Source of the DNA: Cytospora piceicola
Lineage: Eukaryota; Ascomycota; Sordariomycetes; Diaporthales; Cytosporaceae
Assembly: GCA_023375675.1 (NCBI GenBank)
Contig: JALQBC010000030.1
Location: 372,001-436,000, forward strand
Reading direction: 5' to 3'
DNA: 64,000 bases
The position numbers were made by a program, and so were the translations under genes. A model generated the notes under the pieces. The model did not search any database. It saw only the letters and a program-made list of their open reading frames with translations, and had not been told where the DNA came from. Below, in pieces: positions 32,765 to 43,906 of the stretch. Each line of letters opens with the position of its first letter. Within the stretch, counting starts at the first letter, position 1.

Positions 32765-34197
32765 TGTTGCTTTGTGTGCTGTGAGTGACGACTTGTGGTG
32801 GTCAGGGTGAGGATGATCGGGTTTTTTGTTTGTTTGTTTTATTCTAAATTAGATACATCTTTGAATGCTTGTATTAACTGCCCAGATGGTGAGTCCCCCT
32901 CGAGGCATATTGATCTAGGTGATGCTAGTTAGACATGGAGGGCCGTTGCGTCACTATACCGTAGCCGAATCGCGTAGACTACTAGAAGCCATCAGCTTGT
33001 TCAGTATATATGAAGCACATGTCATGTTTTTACATGGCAGATATGGCAGGTACCGTTGCCTATGAGGTATTGTGGCTTGTTGTCATCAAAAGGCGAGAGG
33101 CTTGATGGGTGTGACTGTTACTCATGTCAGAAGGTCATGTGAATATTTCTATGTGCGACTTGGAAGGAGAAGTGAAGGTGAGTGAGTGAGTGAGTGAGTG
33201 AGTGAGTGAATGAGACTGGTAACGGTTAGAGCCTCCGTATTTAAAAGACCTCCACTAGTCTTTTTTCGGTAGTACTTACCGTTTTAGTGAAAAATACGGA
33301 GTATAACTACTTACTTAGGTAACTGAGCCATAATCTTACTCAGCTGAACGACTCCAAAGACGTTTCTCGGCCCGTTTATTCTACCGTTCATCTACCGTTG
33401 AAGACTGCCAGACTTGTGTACGGCATCGAAGACGAGAGAACAGTCAGCAGTCAGCACTACCTAGGTAGGTAGGAGTGCAGGCAGTCAGGCAGTGAGTGAG
33501 GCTCATGCATCCAGACATCTAAAGATGGCGCATCTATTGGCAGCGCAGGGGGTTCTGATCGGCAGGATGCAGCTGCAGCGTCAGTGTGGGCACCGCCCAA
33601 CCACTTGAGGCAAACCACAATCGTGGTCAGCAGCGCAGCGCTGCCATGCAACATTAAACCAGCTGGGCCAACTGGGCTGCTTGGTTGCTTGGCTGCTTGG
33701 CCAAACGGGGCAGCCTACAGATGCACACACTGACACACCTACACACTGACACATACCGTGGTTACAGTGGCTACAGTGGTGGTTACAACGGTTACAGTGG
33801 GCAGGCTGGAGCGGGATGAAGTCAGCGGGGTGGTCCACAAGGGGTCTAATACGGACAGGACGGACAATATACCATGTAAGACCCCCTGTTATTGCCATTC
33901 GTTATTGGGCCATGTGAGCAACCATGAATATATATACCTACTCAAGTACCCAAGTAGGTAGGTAAACACACATGTATCTACATAATTCTGACTATCCAAG
34001 AGTTCAGCCTTATCTGTTCGCCGTCTTGTCTTTTTTTCGTCTTTATTTTCTTCTTGTTTCCTCGTTCCTCTGTCTGCTGGCTTTTCCTCTCCTCTATTTA
34101 CTTACTCTCACATCACGATCCCCTCACTTTCACTTCTGCCCCCTCCCCCCCCCCCCCTCCAAATTCACCCTGGGCCAGCCTTGGACTCGGTTACAAC
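32765..34197. other. Gene-free region with GTGA repeat and TACCTAGGTA-type words
   Basis: No gene is supported in this 1.4 kb. It contains a GTGA tetranucleotide run at about 33178-33208, a CTACCTAGGTAGGTAGG word near 33458-33473, short tandem words ACACACTGACACA and GGTTACAGTGG near 33725-33800, AAGTAGGTAGG near 33950, and a C-rich run with about 14 consecutive C at 34146-34159, just before the next gene. Confidence 0.5.
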
Positions 34198-36078
34198 ATG
34201 GCCCAGCCCAGCACCACGCCGCTACTTCGGCGTCTATTCAGACCACCAACCGTCCGCCCGGAGAACACAGCCGCATCCACCGTCTCAGAGGTCGCATCGA
34301 CATCATCAACAACAACATCATCACCATCACCATCCAGAAACCCACTCAGGAGCTCCGTCGACTTCTTCGGCAGCCAGATAGGCGACCAGACCGTCATCAA
34401 CTATAGCTACACCGACAGGCCCCTCCGCCTGCTGGCATGGGACATCTACTACTTCTTCCGCTTCTCCTGGGCCATCCCCTACGTCCTCTGGCCCTTCCGC
34501 CCCTTCGACTCGGGCCACCTGTCCGAGCTAGCCCCGACCTGGGGCAACGCGTGGTGCATCTTTATCCATCTCGTCCTGGTCGTCCTGCAGCTGGGCTTCG
34601 TCCTGTGCTTCCCCCCAGTCGCCCTCTTCATGCCGCTGTGGATGACGCTGGCCAGCGCCGGGGCGTTCATGGCCCTGAACAAGGCCCTCTGCCTGCTGAT
34701 CAACGGCGAGGAGGAGGTCTTCTACTCGGACCCGGAGTACGCGAGGCCCGGCCAGGAGAGGTTCGCGCATGAGCAGTGGATCTTCCTGAACGGCGTCGCG
34801 GCCGGCGAGCACTGGATGAAGAATAACCTGAACCGCCTGGCCTTGACGTTCGGGAGGCCCATCATCGGCATACACAACAAGACGGACGGGATCGTGTTTG
34901 ACGTGTTTGAGTGTCTGATCCAGCGCAACTTCACCTACGCCACGAACGACGTGAGGGTGTGCTACCGCATCATCAAGGAGAAGCTGTATAACCCGCAGTA
35001 CTCCAAGGTTATATTTATCTTGCACTCTCAGGGGGCCATCGAGGGCGGCTTGGTGTTGGACTGGCTGCTGCAGGAGTTGCCACAGAATCTGCTCTGCAAG
35101 TTGGAGGTTTACACGTTCGGCAACGCGGCCAACCATTTCAACAACCCTTACAGGACCGTCAGGTCTCAAGACAACGCCGAGGCGAATCCCTTCGCGGCGT
35201 CGTTGGATGCTCTGAGGACCACCAGTGCCGAGACCACCTCGGAAAAGCCCGAGGCCGAGACCGAGACCAAGAAGACAAACGGCAATGCTGCAGGTACTCA
35301 CCACACTCTCCGCAACCACGACAGCCACCGACCGCCAACACCAACCTCCCCACCACCGCCCCTGAGGACCAACACCAGCGCCCTCGAGCAGACCAATGAC
35401 AACAACAAAAACCACGCCACCAGCACGACACCAACAGCCGAACCACACCACGGGCCACCATCCCACAGCCTCAACCCCCCACCCGCCCAGTCCGAGCGCG
35501 CGATCGGGCACATAGAGCACTACGCGCACACGACCGACTTCGTCGCCCTCTGGGGCGTCCTCCACTTCGCGACGTCCGCGCCGGCGGACCGGTCGATGCC
35601 GCGCTTCATCGGGCGGCTCTTCTCGCGGACGTGCCCGGACGGCCGGGGCGGCCACCAGTTCGTGCAGCACTACCTGGACGGCATGTTCCCGCTGCGGCGG
35701 GACCCGGCGACGGGCCGCCTGGCCGGGTGCCGGGAGGTCGGGAACGAGTTCATGGAGAGCGGCGTGGTGGTCGGCACGGCGGGGGACGAGGGGGCCAGCG
35801 TGAGGGAGGCGGTGGCGAGCAGCTACCTGGGGTGCCTCGAGGACGAGATGGAGGACGGGGAGGGGCGCGGGGGCCGGAGGCCGGGGGCCGGCGGGGTGGC
35901 GGTTCACAACGGGGAGAGCCCCGTCGCGCTGAGGAGGAGGGTGGGCTTGCCGGTCGAGAAGGTCCAGGTCAAGGAGCTGAGTCGGCTGTGGAAGTATAGG
36001 AACGGGAAGAGCCCGGTTGAGAAGCCGCCTCTGCTGTGGAGGGGGGCGGATGAGTTTGTCCGGAACGCGACACTGTGA
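34198..36078 (+). CDS. Membrane protein with alpha/beta-hydrolase-like (HSQG) motif
   Basis: A 626-residue protein read as a single exon. I do not know a named family, though it looks like the lipase-like membrane proteins common in filamentous fungi. The N terminus (1-50) is Ser/Thr-rich. Hydrophobic segments lie near residues 80-100 (WDIYYFFRFSWAIPYVLW) and 120-165 (two spans, IFIHLVLVVLQLGFVLC and VALFMPLWMTLASAGAF). The sequence then has IIGIHNKTDGIVFDVFECL and VIFILHSQGAIEGGLVLDWLL, where HSQGA is a nucleophile-elbow-like motif with a candidate serine. A Thr/Pro-rich linker (about 345-440) precedes HIEHYAHTTDFVALWGVLHF. The linker might contain an unspliced intron. The ATG chosen gives MAQPSTTPLLRRLF; the open frame extends 48 codons further upstream through T/C-rich leader-like sequence. 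Confidence 0.75.
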   Translation: MAQPSTTPLLRRLFRPPTVRPENTAASTVSEVASTSSTTTSSPSPSRNPLRSSVDFFGSQIGDQTVINYSYTDRPLRLLAWDIYYFFRFSWAIPYVLWPFRPFDSGHLSELAPTWGNAWCIFIHLVLVVLQLGFVLCFPPVALFMPLWMTLASAGAFMALNKALCLLINGEEEVFYSDPEYARPGQERFAHEQWIFLNGVAAGEHWMKNNLNRLALTFGRPIIGIHNKTDGIVFDVFECLIQRNFTYATNDVRVCYRIIKEKLYNPQYSKVIFILHSQGAIEGGLVLDWLLQELPQNLLCKLEVYTFGNAANHFNNPYRTVRSQDNAEANPFAASLDALRTTSAETTSEKPEAETETKKTNGNAAGTHHTLRNHDSHRPPTPTSPPPPLRTNTSALEQTNDNNKNHATSTTPTAEPHHGPPSHSLNPPPAQSERAIGHIEHYAHTTDFVALWGVLHFATSAPADRSMPRFIGRLFSRTCPDGRGGHQFVQHYLDGMFPLRRDPATGRLAGCREVGNEFMESGVVVGTAGDEGASVREAVASSYLGCLEDEMEDGEGRGGRRPGAGGVAVHNGESPVALRRRVGLPVEKVQVKELSRLWKYRNGKSPVEKPPLLWRGADEFVRNATL

Positions 36079-36316
36079 TGGGGGTTTAGCGTTGGCTGTA
36101 GTTTTGGGTGTTTTAGGTCATTCTTGTTTCTGTTTGTGCACGCTTGTCGGTCCTTGCGAGGAGTTCGGGATCTGCATTCATCGGGACCGTAGTACGACTG
36201 TCCGGGGTTATAGATATTATCATTCTATTCCTTCCCAATCACTCCCTCGTCAAAAACCCCATCATCCCAAGATAAACCACTCCGAACCCCCCCCCCCCAA
36301 ACCCACACCATATCAA

Positions 36317-36928
36317 CTAACCGTCCACCACCCCCGGCGCCCCACCCTGGGCCCCCCGCCTCACCTCCTCCCAGACGAGCCTCCCGACCCTCCAGCAGTA
36401 CCCGTCCGGGTCCAGGAACTCCAGCCACCCCATCCCGTCCGCGCCGGCCGGCACCTCCCGGAACCTGACCCCCCTCTGCGCGAGCCGGGCCCTCACCAGC
36501 TGCACGTCGTCCACCAGGACGGCCAGCTCGACGCCGCCGGCCCCCGCGGGCCTGGGGCCGGGGGCGCAGCAGGGGCACGCGTTCGACGAGGTGAAGCGGA
36601 CGGCCATGTAGGGGAAGACGAAGACGGCGTCCCTGTCGTTGTTGGGGCTGTCCTCGCTGTTGCCATTGTCATCCTTGTCGTTGTCCCCATTGTCGTTGTC
36701 GTTGTCGTTGGCGTTGGCGGTTTCATCGTTCTGGTCATCACCCGGGTGCAGGAAGATCCGGCCCTCGCTGGCTGGCACGGGGAAGATCTCCGTGAGGAAG
36801 TCGTGCGTTGCGCGGGCGCACTTGACGTCTAGGATGATGTGGAGGAGGCAGTCGGGGGGTGGCTGCTGGGGTGGCTGCTGGGGCTGGGCTTGGGGCTCAG
36901 CCTGGGGCTGGGTGGGCTGGGATGCCAT
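36317..36928 (-). CDS. VOC/glyoxalase-like domain protein
   Basis: A single-exon frame of 203 residues. After a Gln/Pro-rich start, LLHIILDVKCARATHDFLTEIF resembles the first beta-alpha unit of the vicinal oxygen chelate fold. The second half has VELAVLVDDVQLVRARLAQRGVRF and ends with WLEFLDPDGYCWRVGRL, the typical final strand of glyoxalase/bleomycin-resistance proteins, with a possible metal-ligand Glu in LEFLDPDG. An Asn/Asp-rich insert of about 35 residues, encoded by a GTCGTT-type repeat, lies between the halves. Substrate unknown. It is convergent with the preceding gene, with 238 bp between the stops. Confidence 0.7.
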   Translation of the reverse strand: MASQPTQPQAEPQAQPQQPPQQPPPDCLLHIILDVKCARATHDFLTEIFPVPASEGRIFLHPGDDQNDETANANDNDNDNGDNDKDDNGNSEDSPNNDRDAVFVFPYMAVRFTSSNACPCCAPGPRPAGAGGVELAVLVDDVQLVRARLAQRGVRFREVPAGADGMGWLEFLDPDGYCWRVGRLVWEEVRRGAQGGAPGVVDG

Positions 36929-37956
36929 GGTGTTTGTTTTTATGTTTTTCTCGACTTTTTCCTCGGTCGATGAAGTGTTCGTTGGCTCTTATCGCTGGCT
37001 TTTGTGTGCTTGATCTCGTGGTCTGTCTCAAGGTGAGCCTCTTTTACCAAGGAAGGGAATCGTTGGGCTCAGGTTATTTTCGCTTTTTATACTCCAGACC
37101 TCGCTTGCAGACTCACAGTTTCCCCATGATACACAAACCTCCTGGCTTTCAAGGCTTGCCCAGCAGACGTCGTCATCCCTCGTGTCGCCCAGTCATAAAT
37201 ACGTCTCCTGGAAACTCACACTCTTGGGGAACCACTTCCCCAGCGGCATCCAGTCGTGAGGAGTGACTGAGATAGTGTCTCCGGTAATACCTCCTAGAAG
37301 TTGAATACAAAGGATTCATACCGCGGCACAAATCAACCTCATCGGAAAGGGCAAAGGCATGCGGCCGCGAATTTCCCACGTGCCACGAGCAAATCTCTCG
37401 CCCGCGGCGTTCAAGTCCATGATGTCTGTCTATCTGTCAGTACAACTTCAATACTGACGGAGTCACTGCCCGATGACACACTACCTTGTGGCCCCAAATC
37501 TCAGACGCAGCTGAGAAGAAGATGTCGAGCAGACCAGCGTCATCTGGTAGATTTAGATATCAGTGATTACCCGGGAGTGACTCAAACCTGGTCCTACTAC
37601 CTACGTAGCCCAGTATGTAGATGCGAGTGCTGCTTCCGCCAGCCTGTGTGGCGTTAATTATCTGGAGGATATTATGAGCCGTCCACTGAAGCCAGGGTGA
37701 GCAGGAATGAGTACCAGATTCGGTATGCTCGTGCAGTTACAATGGGAGTCAGATATACCCAGTCCCATACTTTTCTCTACATTTCCCATCGTATTGCTTT
37801 CGTAGGAGTCCCCCATCCTTCTTCCCCGCCCATTCGCATTTGCTTTGCATGTTGAGTCACAGTGAACAACAAGATCTCTCCAACTAAACTCTCTTCAAAC
37901 GGGGTATCAATCTATCTCATTAACCTTTTCTTTCCCAACCTCCACCACCACCTCCG
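36929..37956. other. Intergenic region
   Basis: About 1 kb between two minus-strand genes, presumably the upstream region of the VOC gene and the 3' flank of the four-TM gene. The open frame 37301-37657 has no protein-like features or splice context. Nothing else is seen. Confidence 0.5.
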
Positions 37957-39847
37957 CTAAGGCCGAGCATACGCAGCCCCCCAAGTCTTCCGCATGTCCC
38001 TCCTCTCCTCGGAGGACGTCCTAGGCGGCGGCGTGACAACAAACTCGATCGTCTCGCTCATGCCCCTCGGCCTCCCACCACCACCAACCTCAACATCCGT
38101 ATACACAGTCATCCCCACGCCACCCCCATCCTCCTCCCCCTCCCCCTCCCCCTCCCCGAGCAGCGCCCGCCTGGCCTCCTCGACGCCCCCCCTCCGCCCC
38201 GCCCCGCCCTCGGACTCCAACTCGTCCCCCGGCCCCTCCGGCACGCTCCCCAGCACCCCCGCCTCGCTCCCGTCGCTCGGCGCCCTCCCCAGGCCCCCCT
38301 CGTGCCCGCCCCTCGCCCCCGCCACCGCGCCCCCGCCCACCGCGATCCCCAGAGGCGTGCCCCCCGCCATCACGCTCTCCTGGCTCGACGTCCGGCTCGC
38401 GCTGCCCCACCCGAACTCGGCCCCCATCGCCTCGTCCACCTCGTCCTTCAGGCTCGTGCTGCTGCCGTTGCCGTTGCTTTTGCTGTGTTTGTGCATGTGC
38501 GTCGTGGCGCTCCTGCTCTGGCTGAGCACGAGCCGCGGCCCGAGCGACCCCAGGCTGCTCCGGCTGCTGGCGCTGCCGCTGTTGCTGCTGTCGTTGGACC
38601 CCTGGCTCTTGTGCTGCCGGGCCTGGCCCTGGCCCTGGCCGTTCCTGCTGCTGCGCCGCTGCTGGACGTACTCGTCGAACGACGTGTCGCGGGTGTGGTT
38701 GTACGACGTGCGGCGGTCGAGCCCCGTGCCCGTCACCGAGATGTAGGACGCCGACCGCTGCCTGCCCGTCGGCGGCGAGCCCGCTGCTGCTGCTGTTGCT
38801 GCCGCCGCGGGGGGCGGCGAGGTCGGCTCGGGGGTGGTGGTGGTGGTGGTGTTGTTGTTGTTGTTGGCGGTGCCGCTCGGGATCTGCGTCTGCGGCTCGT
38901 ACGACGTGACCGCGCTCATGAGCGCCGAGGCCGAGTTGGACCGGCTGTGGCTGCCCTGCTCGTTGACCGAGCTGATGTCCCTGGTGAGGCTGAAGTCCAG
39001 GCGGCCGCCCACCTTCATGAAGGAGGAGCCCCGCGCCCTCGTCGTCCCCGTCGGGGCGGGTTCTGGCGACGCGGCCATGGGGGCCGGCGAGCTGATGTTG
39101 ACGTTGTTGCCCAGGGGCGTGTCCCCTGCCGCCCAGTCTCCCCGGCGCTCGACGTCCCAGTCTTCTTCCGACAGGTTGCGGCTGTGGAGGGTCTTGTTCT
39201 TCAGGTCGCTCTTGAAGCCGAAGGGCTTGACGTTGGCCGGGTGGTGATAGTCGTCATACTGGGCGAGTACCCTCCACTTCCAGGCTCCGTAACAGGCCAG
39301 GATGAGTACAAAGATACTATGGCCTTATTGTTAGCACATGGTGGCAGGCCATGGATTCCTCGGGGCTGCTTCTCACATTGAAAGGCCGTGGGCAACTTGC
39401 ATCCCGATCGACCATTTCCACATCGTAGTATCCGACATAACGCCAGTCATGATCATACAGAGTGTGGTCCCCGTGATCTTGATTATGCCCGAAACCATCA
39501 TGTCTCTAGGTGTCAGGGCCTCGGCAACTGTTTTGAAAACCTCGTAGACCGTGCAGCCCATGGATATCACGGCAACCCCGATGGTTATGAATTCCCACCT
39601 GCAACACGTTTAGTATCCACATTGACTGGTATTTGTTTTCTCGAGTGGGTAAACTGTAATAAACTTACGCGACCGCTGTCCCGCGCTCCTCTTCGGAGTC
39701 TTTCATGGTATTGGAAAGGAGATATCCGGACACCCCAACAAGTATTATGAACAGCGAGATCTGGACCATCCAACAAGGGACCAGGACCTTGAGCAGCCAC
39801 TGGGCCCGGTCGAACTTGGCCTGGTCGCGGATGTTGACCAACTTCAT
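37957..39847 (-). CDS. Four-transmembrane protein with a long disordered C-terminal tail
   Basis: Three exons (39669-39847, 39377-39598, 37957-39316; introns 70 and 60 bp, both phase 2) give 586 residues. The spans are about residues 20-45 (LVPCWMVQISLFIILVGVSG), 62-82, 93-113 and 122-145 (MQVAHGLSIFVLILACYGAW). They are followed by a short conserved-looking segment (WRVLAQYDDYHHPANVKPFGF) and some 370 residues of Ser/Thr/Gly-rich, low-complexity sequence with basic phospho-site-like words (RRSSRN, RQRSAS, HKHSKS). The topology recalls fungal plasma-membrane tetraspan proteins, but I recognise no named family and give no function. The start follows the first ATG, MKLVNIRDQAKFD. The tail contains poly-Asn/Thr and poly-Ala runs. 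Confidence 0.8.
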
Positions 39848-42427
39848 CTTGAGCCTTTCCAACAGATGATGATTTCTTTTCTTCGTCGTGGATGGTGACA
39901 AGCGACGTATGTCGTGAGAGGCTTCTTCGAGATGTCAGGAGATACTGGGGAAATGCAAGGTCCGTAGGGTTCAACGTGAGCCGTAAGCTATATAGTATCT
40001 CAGTAGGTCATGTATATACGTTGGTTATGGCACGACGGTGAAAACAAGAGGCGGTGACAGCCACGCCTCGAGGAAACGAGACGATTTAAGGTAATATAGG
40101 ATTTTAGCAACTGCTAATAATACATCCATCCCCAGATTCTCGAAGTACTAAAATTGAGCAGACAACTGTAGCACAGCCCACTTGGGGCATCGGCAAGCCG
40201 GTCAAGGGCAATGGAAAACCCCACAGGGGAGACAAAAAAAAGGATATTGACATGTAGGTCTGCGGTACAGTAAACAAACGGCCATACATAACATGTGCTA
40301 GGCATCCAGCTTTCGGGTAGACCAAGCCACCCGGGAAGAGAGGGGCAGGGCTGGTAAAACCAGGCCGGTCAAGCGTCAAACCTCCTGGGAGATGAGAAGA
40401 TGAGAAAGATGTAGTGGATCACGACGTGGTAAGAGGACGCTATGTTCACCGAGAGATCATAGGCTCAGGGGGTACCACTCCACTGTCACCATGTTTGTAT
40501 ATCCCAGGCCACGCAAGCGCTTGTAGGGCTGGCTGGCTCGCAGAGGTCAAAGCCCCAACATGCATACATATTTTTATGCGTGTGTGTGTATTTGTGTGTA
40601 TGAGGTGATGAGTTGGACAATGTTGATCAACGGTAAGTAGCCGCTCGTCGGGCGCGTTGGTTCTCCGATGGTGCAGAAGGGGGAAAAAAGACAACACGAT
40701 GAGACTTAGCTTAGTACACTGCGGCTGAGCTACTTTATTTCAGCCCCTTCAGTCGCGGTGCCCATTGCCAGACTGTCGGGACATGTGGACTGGGGTTTAG
40801 ATGTCGAAGGAGGCCGGCTCTTTGGGCCACCCTGCGGGAGCAAATGCAACTCTGCAGCTGAGGGTGGAACAGGGGTTGTGTGTGGATGGGTTGTTGAATG
40901 GTTGGTTGTACCGCGTCTGGCGTGTGAAAAGAAAAAGAAGAGAAGAAGTATTAGAAAAAAGTACCACTCAACATCATGGACCAACCCTGCCAACCCAGCT
41001 TCTTCACCATCCCAGGCACCAGGCTTCAAGCTTGTTAGCTTGCTAGCTCTCCAGCCCTCCAGCCTTCCAGCCTTCCAGCGTCTAGGCTGCTGAGCTGAAC
41101 AAGCGGAGGTGATCCTTCAGGATGCGTTCACCACCATGAGAGCCCCGTTTCCTTCTGACTGCTGGCCAATGTGCACATGACAGCGAAGTCTCGGTGGGCA
41201 AGAAGATGTCAGGAGTGCTCCGGATTTCAGTGGCTCTCCTTGGGCAGCGCATCCACACTGCACTTGCAGCTTTGTTGGGCCACGCTGCTTGCTGCTTTGG
41301 TTGACTGGGTTGACAGCGGAGGCAGCTGACAGGTTGATGAGTCGCGCATGTATGCGGCCGAATCGTCTTGTGCGCCCCCCCTTTTTTTTTGTTGCTTGGG
41401 CTTGTCGCGTCTTGATGAGCCTCAATCTTCAATTTAGGGCCTTGTCATATTTGAATTGCGCTATAATTAGAGTCCAGGGTCTTCCATGCCTCATAACATG
41501 GTAGATGTTACTTGGGTATGACTATGCTTGGGGAAGTCAAGTTTCGTCCATCCGGACATTGTAAAAGAAATGCGTGGCCCCTAAAACCCAAATAAAACAA
41601 AGGTCATGTTACCTATTGTTATTAGTTGAAGTAAATGAGATGAGATGAGATGAGATGCGAAAGAGGATTGATGTTGTCACTCCCCAGAATTAAGCATATG
41701 TCAGAAAATGGTGAAGTCAACGGGCCGGCCGCTCGGAACGCTCCCTGCTATTACCTGCAGTGCAACCCAACGTTCCTTCCAGCGATCCCCGGCAGCCACC
41801 CTTACCCTGGGACCCCCCCTGGGAACCCCCTGAACCCCCCCCCCCCCCGGACATGTGCCCCGACACCCTGACAGCCCGGCTTGTGCAGTGGATCCAACAG
41901 CGTTGGAACCCTAAAACACAGTGTTGAAACCCTAAATCGATTTCCGTTTTCCCTCCAGTGCAACACTCCAGTGTAACACTCCATCACATATTGTGCGTAT
42001 GCAGCCACTGCTGTGCCTCACGGGCGACGAATTCGTGGGGAACTGATCAACGTCGACGCGAAACATCTGACGACAGCAGCGGGCACAACACTCTACCGGT
42101 ACTCCCCCTCGTGAAATGATGCTGAGCTTTGCGGAAACCCTCCAAAATCTGGAGTCGCGACACGCAATCCAGTGGCTCGAGATCGTCGAGATACGAGCAC
42201 GACTTGATGGTTTGTCTCGTTCATTTGCATCTCGTCATATCAAAACAAGTGATGTGCTAGCTGCGCAAAAGCAGTCCATCGTAGATATCACATAATGAGA
42301 ACCATCTCAGGCGGTTCACGGATCCATATACATACTGGGTAGATATCTCCTCCATGTCGAGATATCCTCAATCCAAACCGCCCACCACCCACCCAGCAGT
42401 AGACCAATCTCACTCCTCCTACTCCTC
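39848..42427. other. Long gene-free region
   Basis: I see no supported gene in this 2.6 kb. It contains A-rich runs (near 40240 and 40930), GT/TG runs (near 40575-40600), CTTCCAGCC-type repeats (41050-41085), a GATGA repeat (41637-41656) and a C14-like run near 41836-41849. Short open frames at 40104-41432 overlap on both strands. The right-hand part, 41850-42427, is the 3' flank of the RWD gene. Confidence 0.5.
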
Positions 42428-43378
42428 CTATCCCCCCATGATAACCCGCGAGAAGGACTCCCCGACGCCCATCTCCTTCAGCCACGCCTCCAACGCTGCC
42501 ATGTCCCCTCTGTTCTTCCGCGCGCCCCTCCTCGCCCCCAGGTCGTCCGTGATCTCCCTCATGCCCTCGAACCTCCTCCCCGCCGGCCCCAGCCCCTCCC
42601 GGAACCGCTCGCTGACCTTCTTCTGGTGGCTCGGGATGTCCCCCCAGCTCTCGTTCTTGATGGCCCCCATGTATCCGTCCACCGCCCTCGACGTCCCCTC
42701 CAGGCACAGCACCCCCGGCTTGCCCGCCAGCACGAACCCCGTCAGCCCGTACCCGCCCGCGTAGCTCACCAGGTCCCTGCGCTTCTCCCGCGTCGAGAGC
42801 GACGGGAAGTAGAACCACACCCGCAGCAGCGGGCCGTCGTCGTCGTCGGGCCCCCCTGCCCCTCCCGGCTGCTGCGGCCTGTTGTCCTGCTGCACGGAGG
42901 CCGCCGCGGCCTGGTGCTCCTTGTAGAACCGCGGGGCGTGCTCCTGGACGTGGTCGAAGGCCGCGAGGATGTCGCCCGCCGGCATGCCGCTCCCCAGCTC
43001 GGCGACCTCGGCCCGCGACAGCCACGGCGGCTGCCGCAGGGAGTACGCCAGCGGCGGCGGCTCCGCCAGGTCACCCCTGGCCGCGGACAGCGGCACGGTG
43101 ACGCTCATCTCCACCGAGGGTGCCGGCGGCTGCGAGGAGGCGTCCCCGCCCCCGTCGACGTGGACGGGGATCGTCACCGCGAGGCCGAACGTCGGCGGGA
43201 GCCGCGGGTCCCCGGTGCCTGGGCCCTCGCACCACTCGCGGGCCCGCTCGATGACCTCGTTTGCCGAGGCGTCTGCGGCCGCGTCGTCTTCGGGGTACAT
43301 GGCGCGGATCAGCTCGACCATCGACAGCTGGGCCTCGAGGAGATCCCGTGGGAGCGTCTGGGCTCCGGGCTCTGCCAT
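42428..43378 (-). CDS. RWD/DUF1115 domain protein (RWDD2-like)
   Basis: A 316-residue single-exon protein starting at MAEPGAQTLPRDLLEAQ. The N-terminal part, AQLSMVELIRAMYPEDD with LPPTFGLAVTIPV and MSVTVPL, fits an RWD domain, a GI-type fold used for protein binding. PPWLSRAEVAEL closes that domain, and the C-terminal half (LLRVWFYFPSLSTREKRRDLVSYAGGYGLTGFVLAGKPGVLCLEG and SWGDIPSHQKK) matches the DUF1115 half of RWDD2-type proteins. The molecular role is not known. The frame is open upstream to about 43522, but the first ATG with family-like sequence is at 43378. A Gly/Asp-rich loop encoded by GTCGTC repeats lies before LLRVWFYF. Confidence 0.8.
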   Translation of the reverse strand: MAEPGAQTLPRDLLEAQLSMVELIRAMYPEDDAAADASANEVIERAREWCEGPGTGDPRLPPTFGLAVTIPVHVDGGGDASSQPPAPSVEMSVTVPLSAARGDLAEPPPLAYSLRQPPWLSRAEVAELGSGMPAGDILAAFDHVQEHAPRFYKEHQAAAASVQQDNRPQQPGGAGGPDDDDGPLLRVWFYFPSLSTREKRRDLVSYAGGYGLTGFVLAGKPGVLCLEGTSRAVDGYMGAIKNESWGDIPSHQKKVSERFREGLGPAGRRFEGMREITDDLGARRGARKNRGDMAALEAWLKEMGVGESFSRVIMGG

Positions 43379-43906
43379 GGTGGTCCGCTTTGTTGTGCTA
43401 GTTTCCTCGGGGTTTGTCTGCAGAACAAAGCACCATCGTAGGCACCACCTTGCTGCTGCTTGACCTTTGGGCTTGTCGTTGTACAGGAGTAATGAGACGA
43501 AATTTCCGGGTTCGAGCCCCACATCTATAAGACACCAGAGCGTTCAGATAGCCATTCTCATGACTGTTCAGTAATCTTGAGGCATCGGTAAATTTCTTTT
43601 AAGGCGAGTTACGGGTAGTCTGTGAGAGCCGTACAAGATGACAACCCCATGAAAGAGGACATCGCAGGCTTGAGACTGGGAACAAGGTCGAGGGTTGTAC
43701 TCTGCTGAATTCTGACGATCGCTGCGGAAAGGGTTAGGGTCCGCATGTACCCCCCCCTTCAATCAATATTTGGGGAGGGCGAGTATCGAGCGTCTCTTTG
43801 CAGGACCTTAGTCCTTGTACGGTCTCAACGGTAAGTAGAGGGGAGGTGTGAGCGGTAGAATTAGGAAGCCCCAAAGGCCACGGTTGTACCCTGAATATCA
43901 GGTTCA
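43379..43906. other. Intergenic region
   Basis: A 528-bp stretch upstream of the RWD gene and downstream of the CorA-like gene. I see no gene. It holds a C8 run near 43750 and a T-arm-like word GGTTCGAGCCCC near 43510 that does not belong to a recognisable tRNA. Confidence 0.5.

Noticed and set aside
34528..35907. 459-codon minus-strand frame opposite the HSQG membrane protein
   Set aside because: Its composition is Arg/Val/Pro-rich low complexity, and the plus strand has the coherent membrane spans.
38302..39381. 359-codon plus-strand frame opposite the tail of the four-TM gene
   Set aside because: Arg/Ala-rich shadow. The minus-strand model is supported by two clean introns and membrane spans.
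40730..41432. Short frames near 40.7-41.4 kb, including one with a hydrophobic segment
   Set aside because: They overlap on both strands, contain simple-sequence runs and lack a supported start or splice structure.
43440..43530. tRNA-like T-arm word GGTTCGAGCCCC
   Set aside because: No matching acceptor stem, D-arm A-box or anticodon arm could be found upstream.
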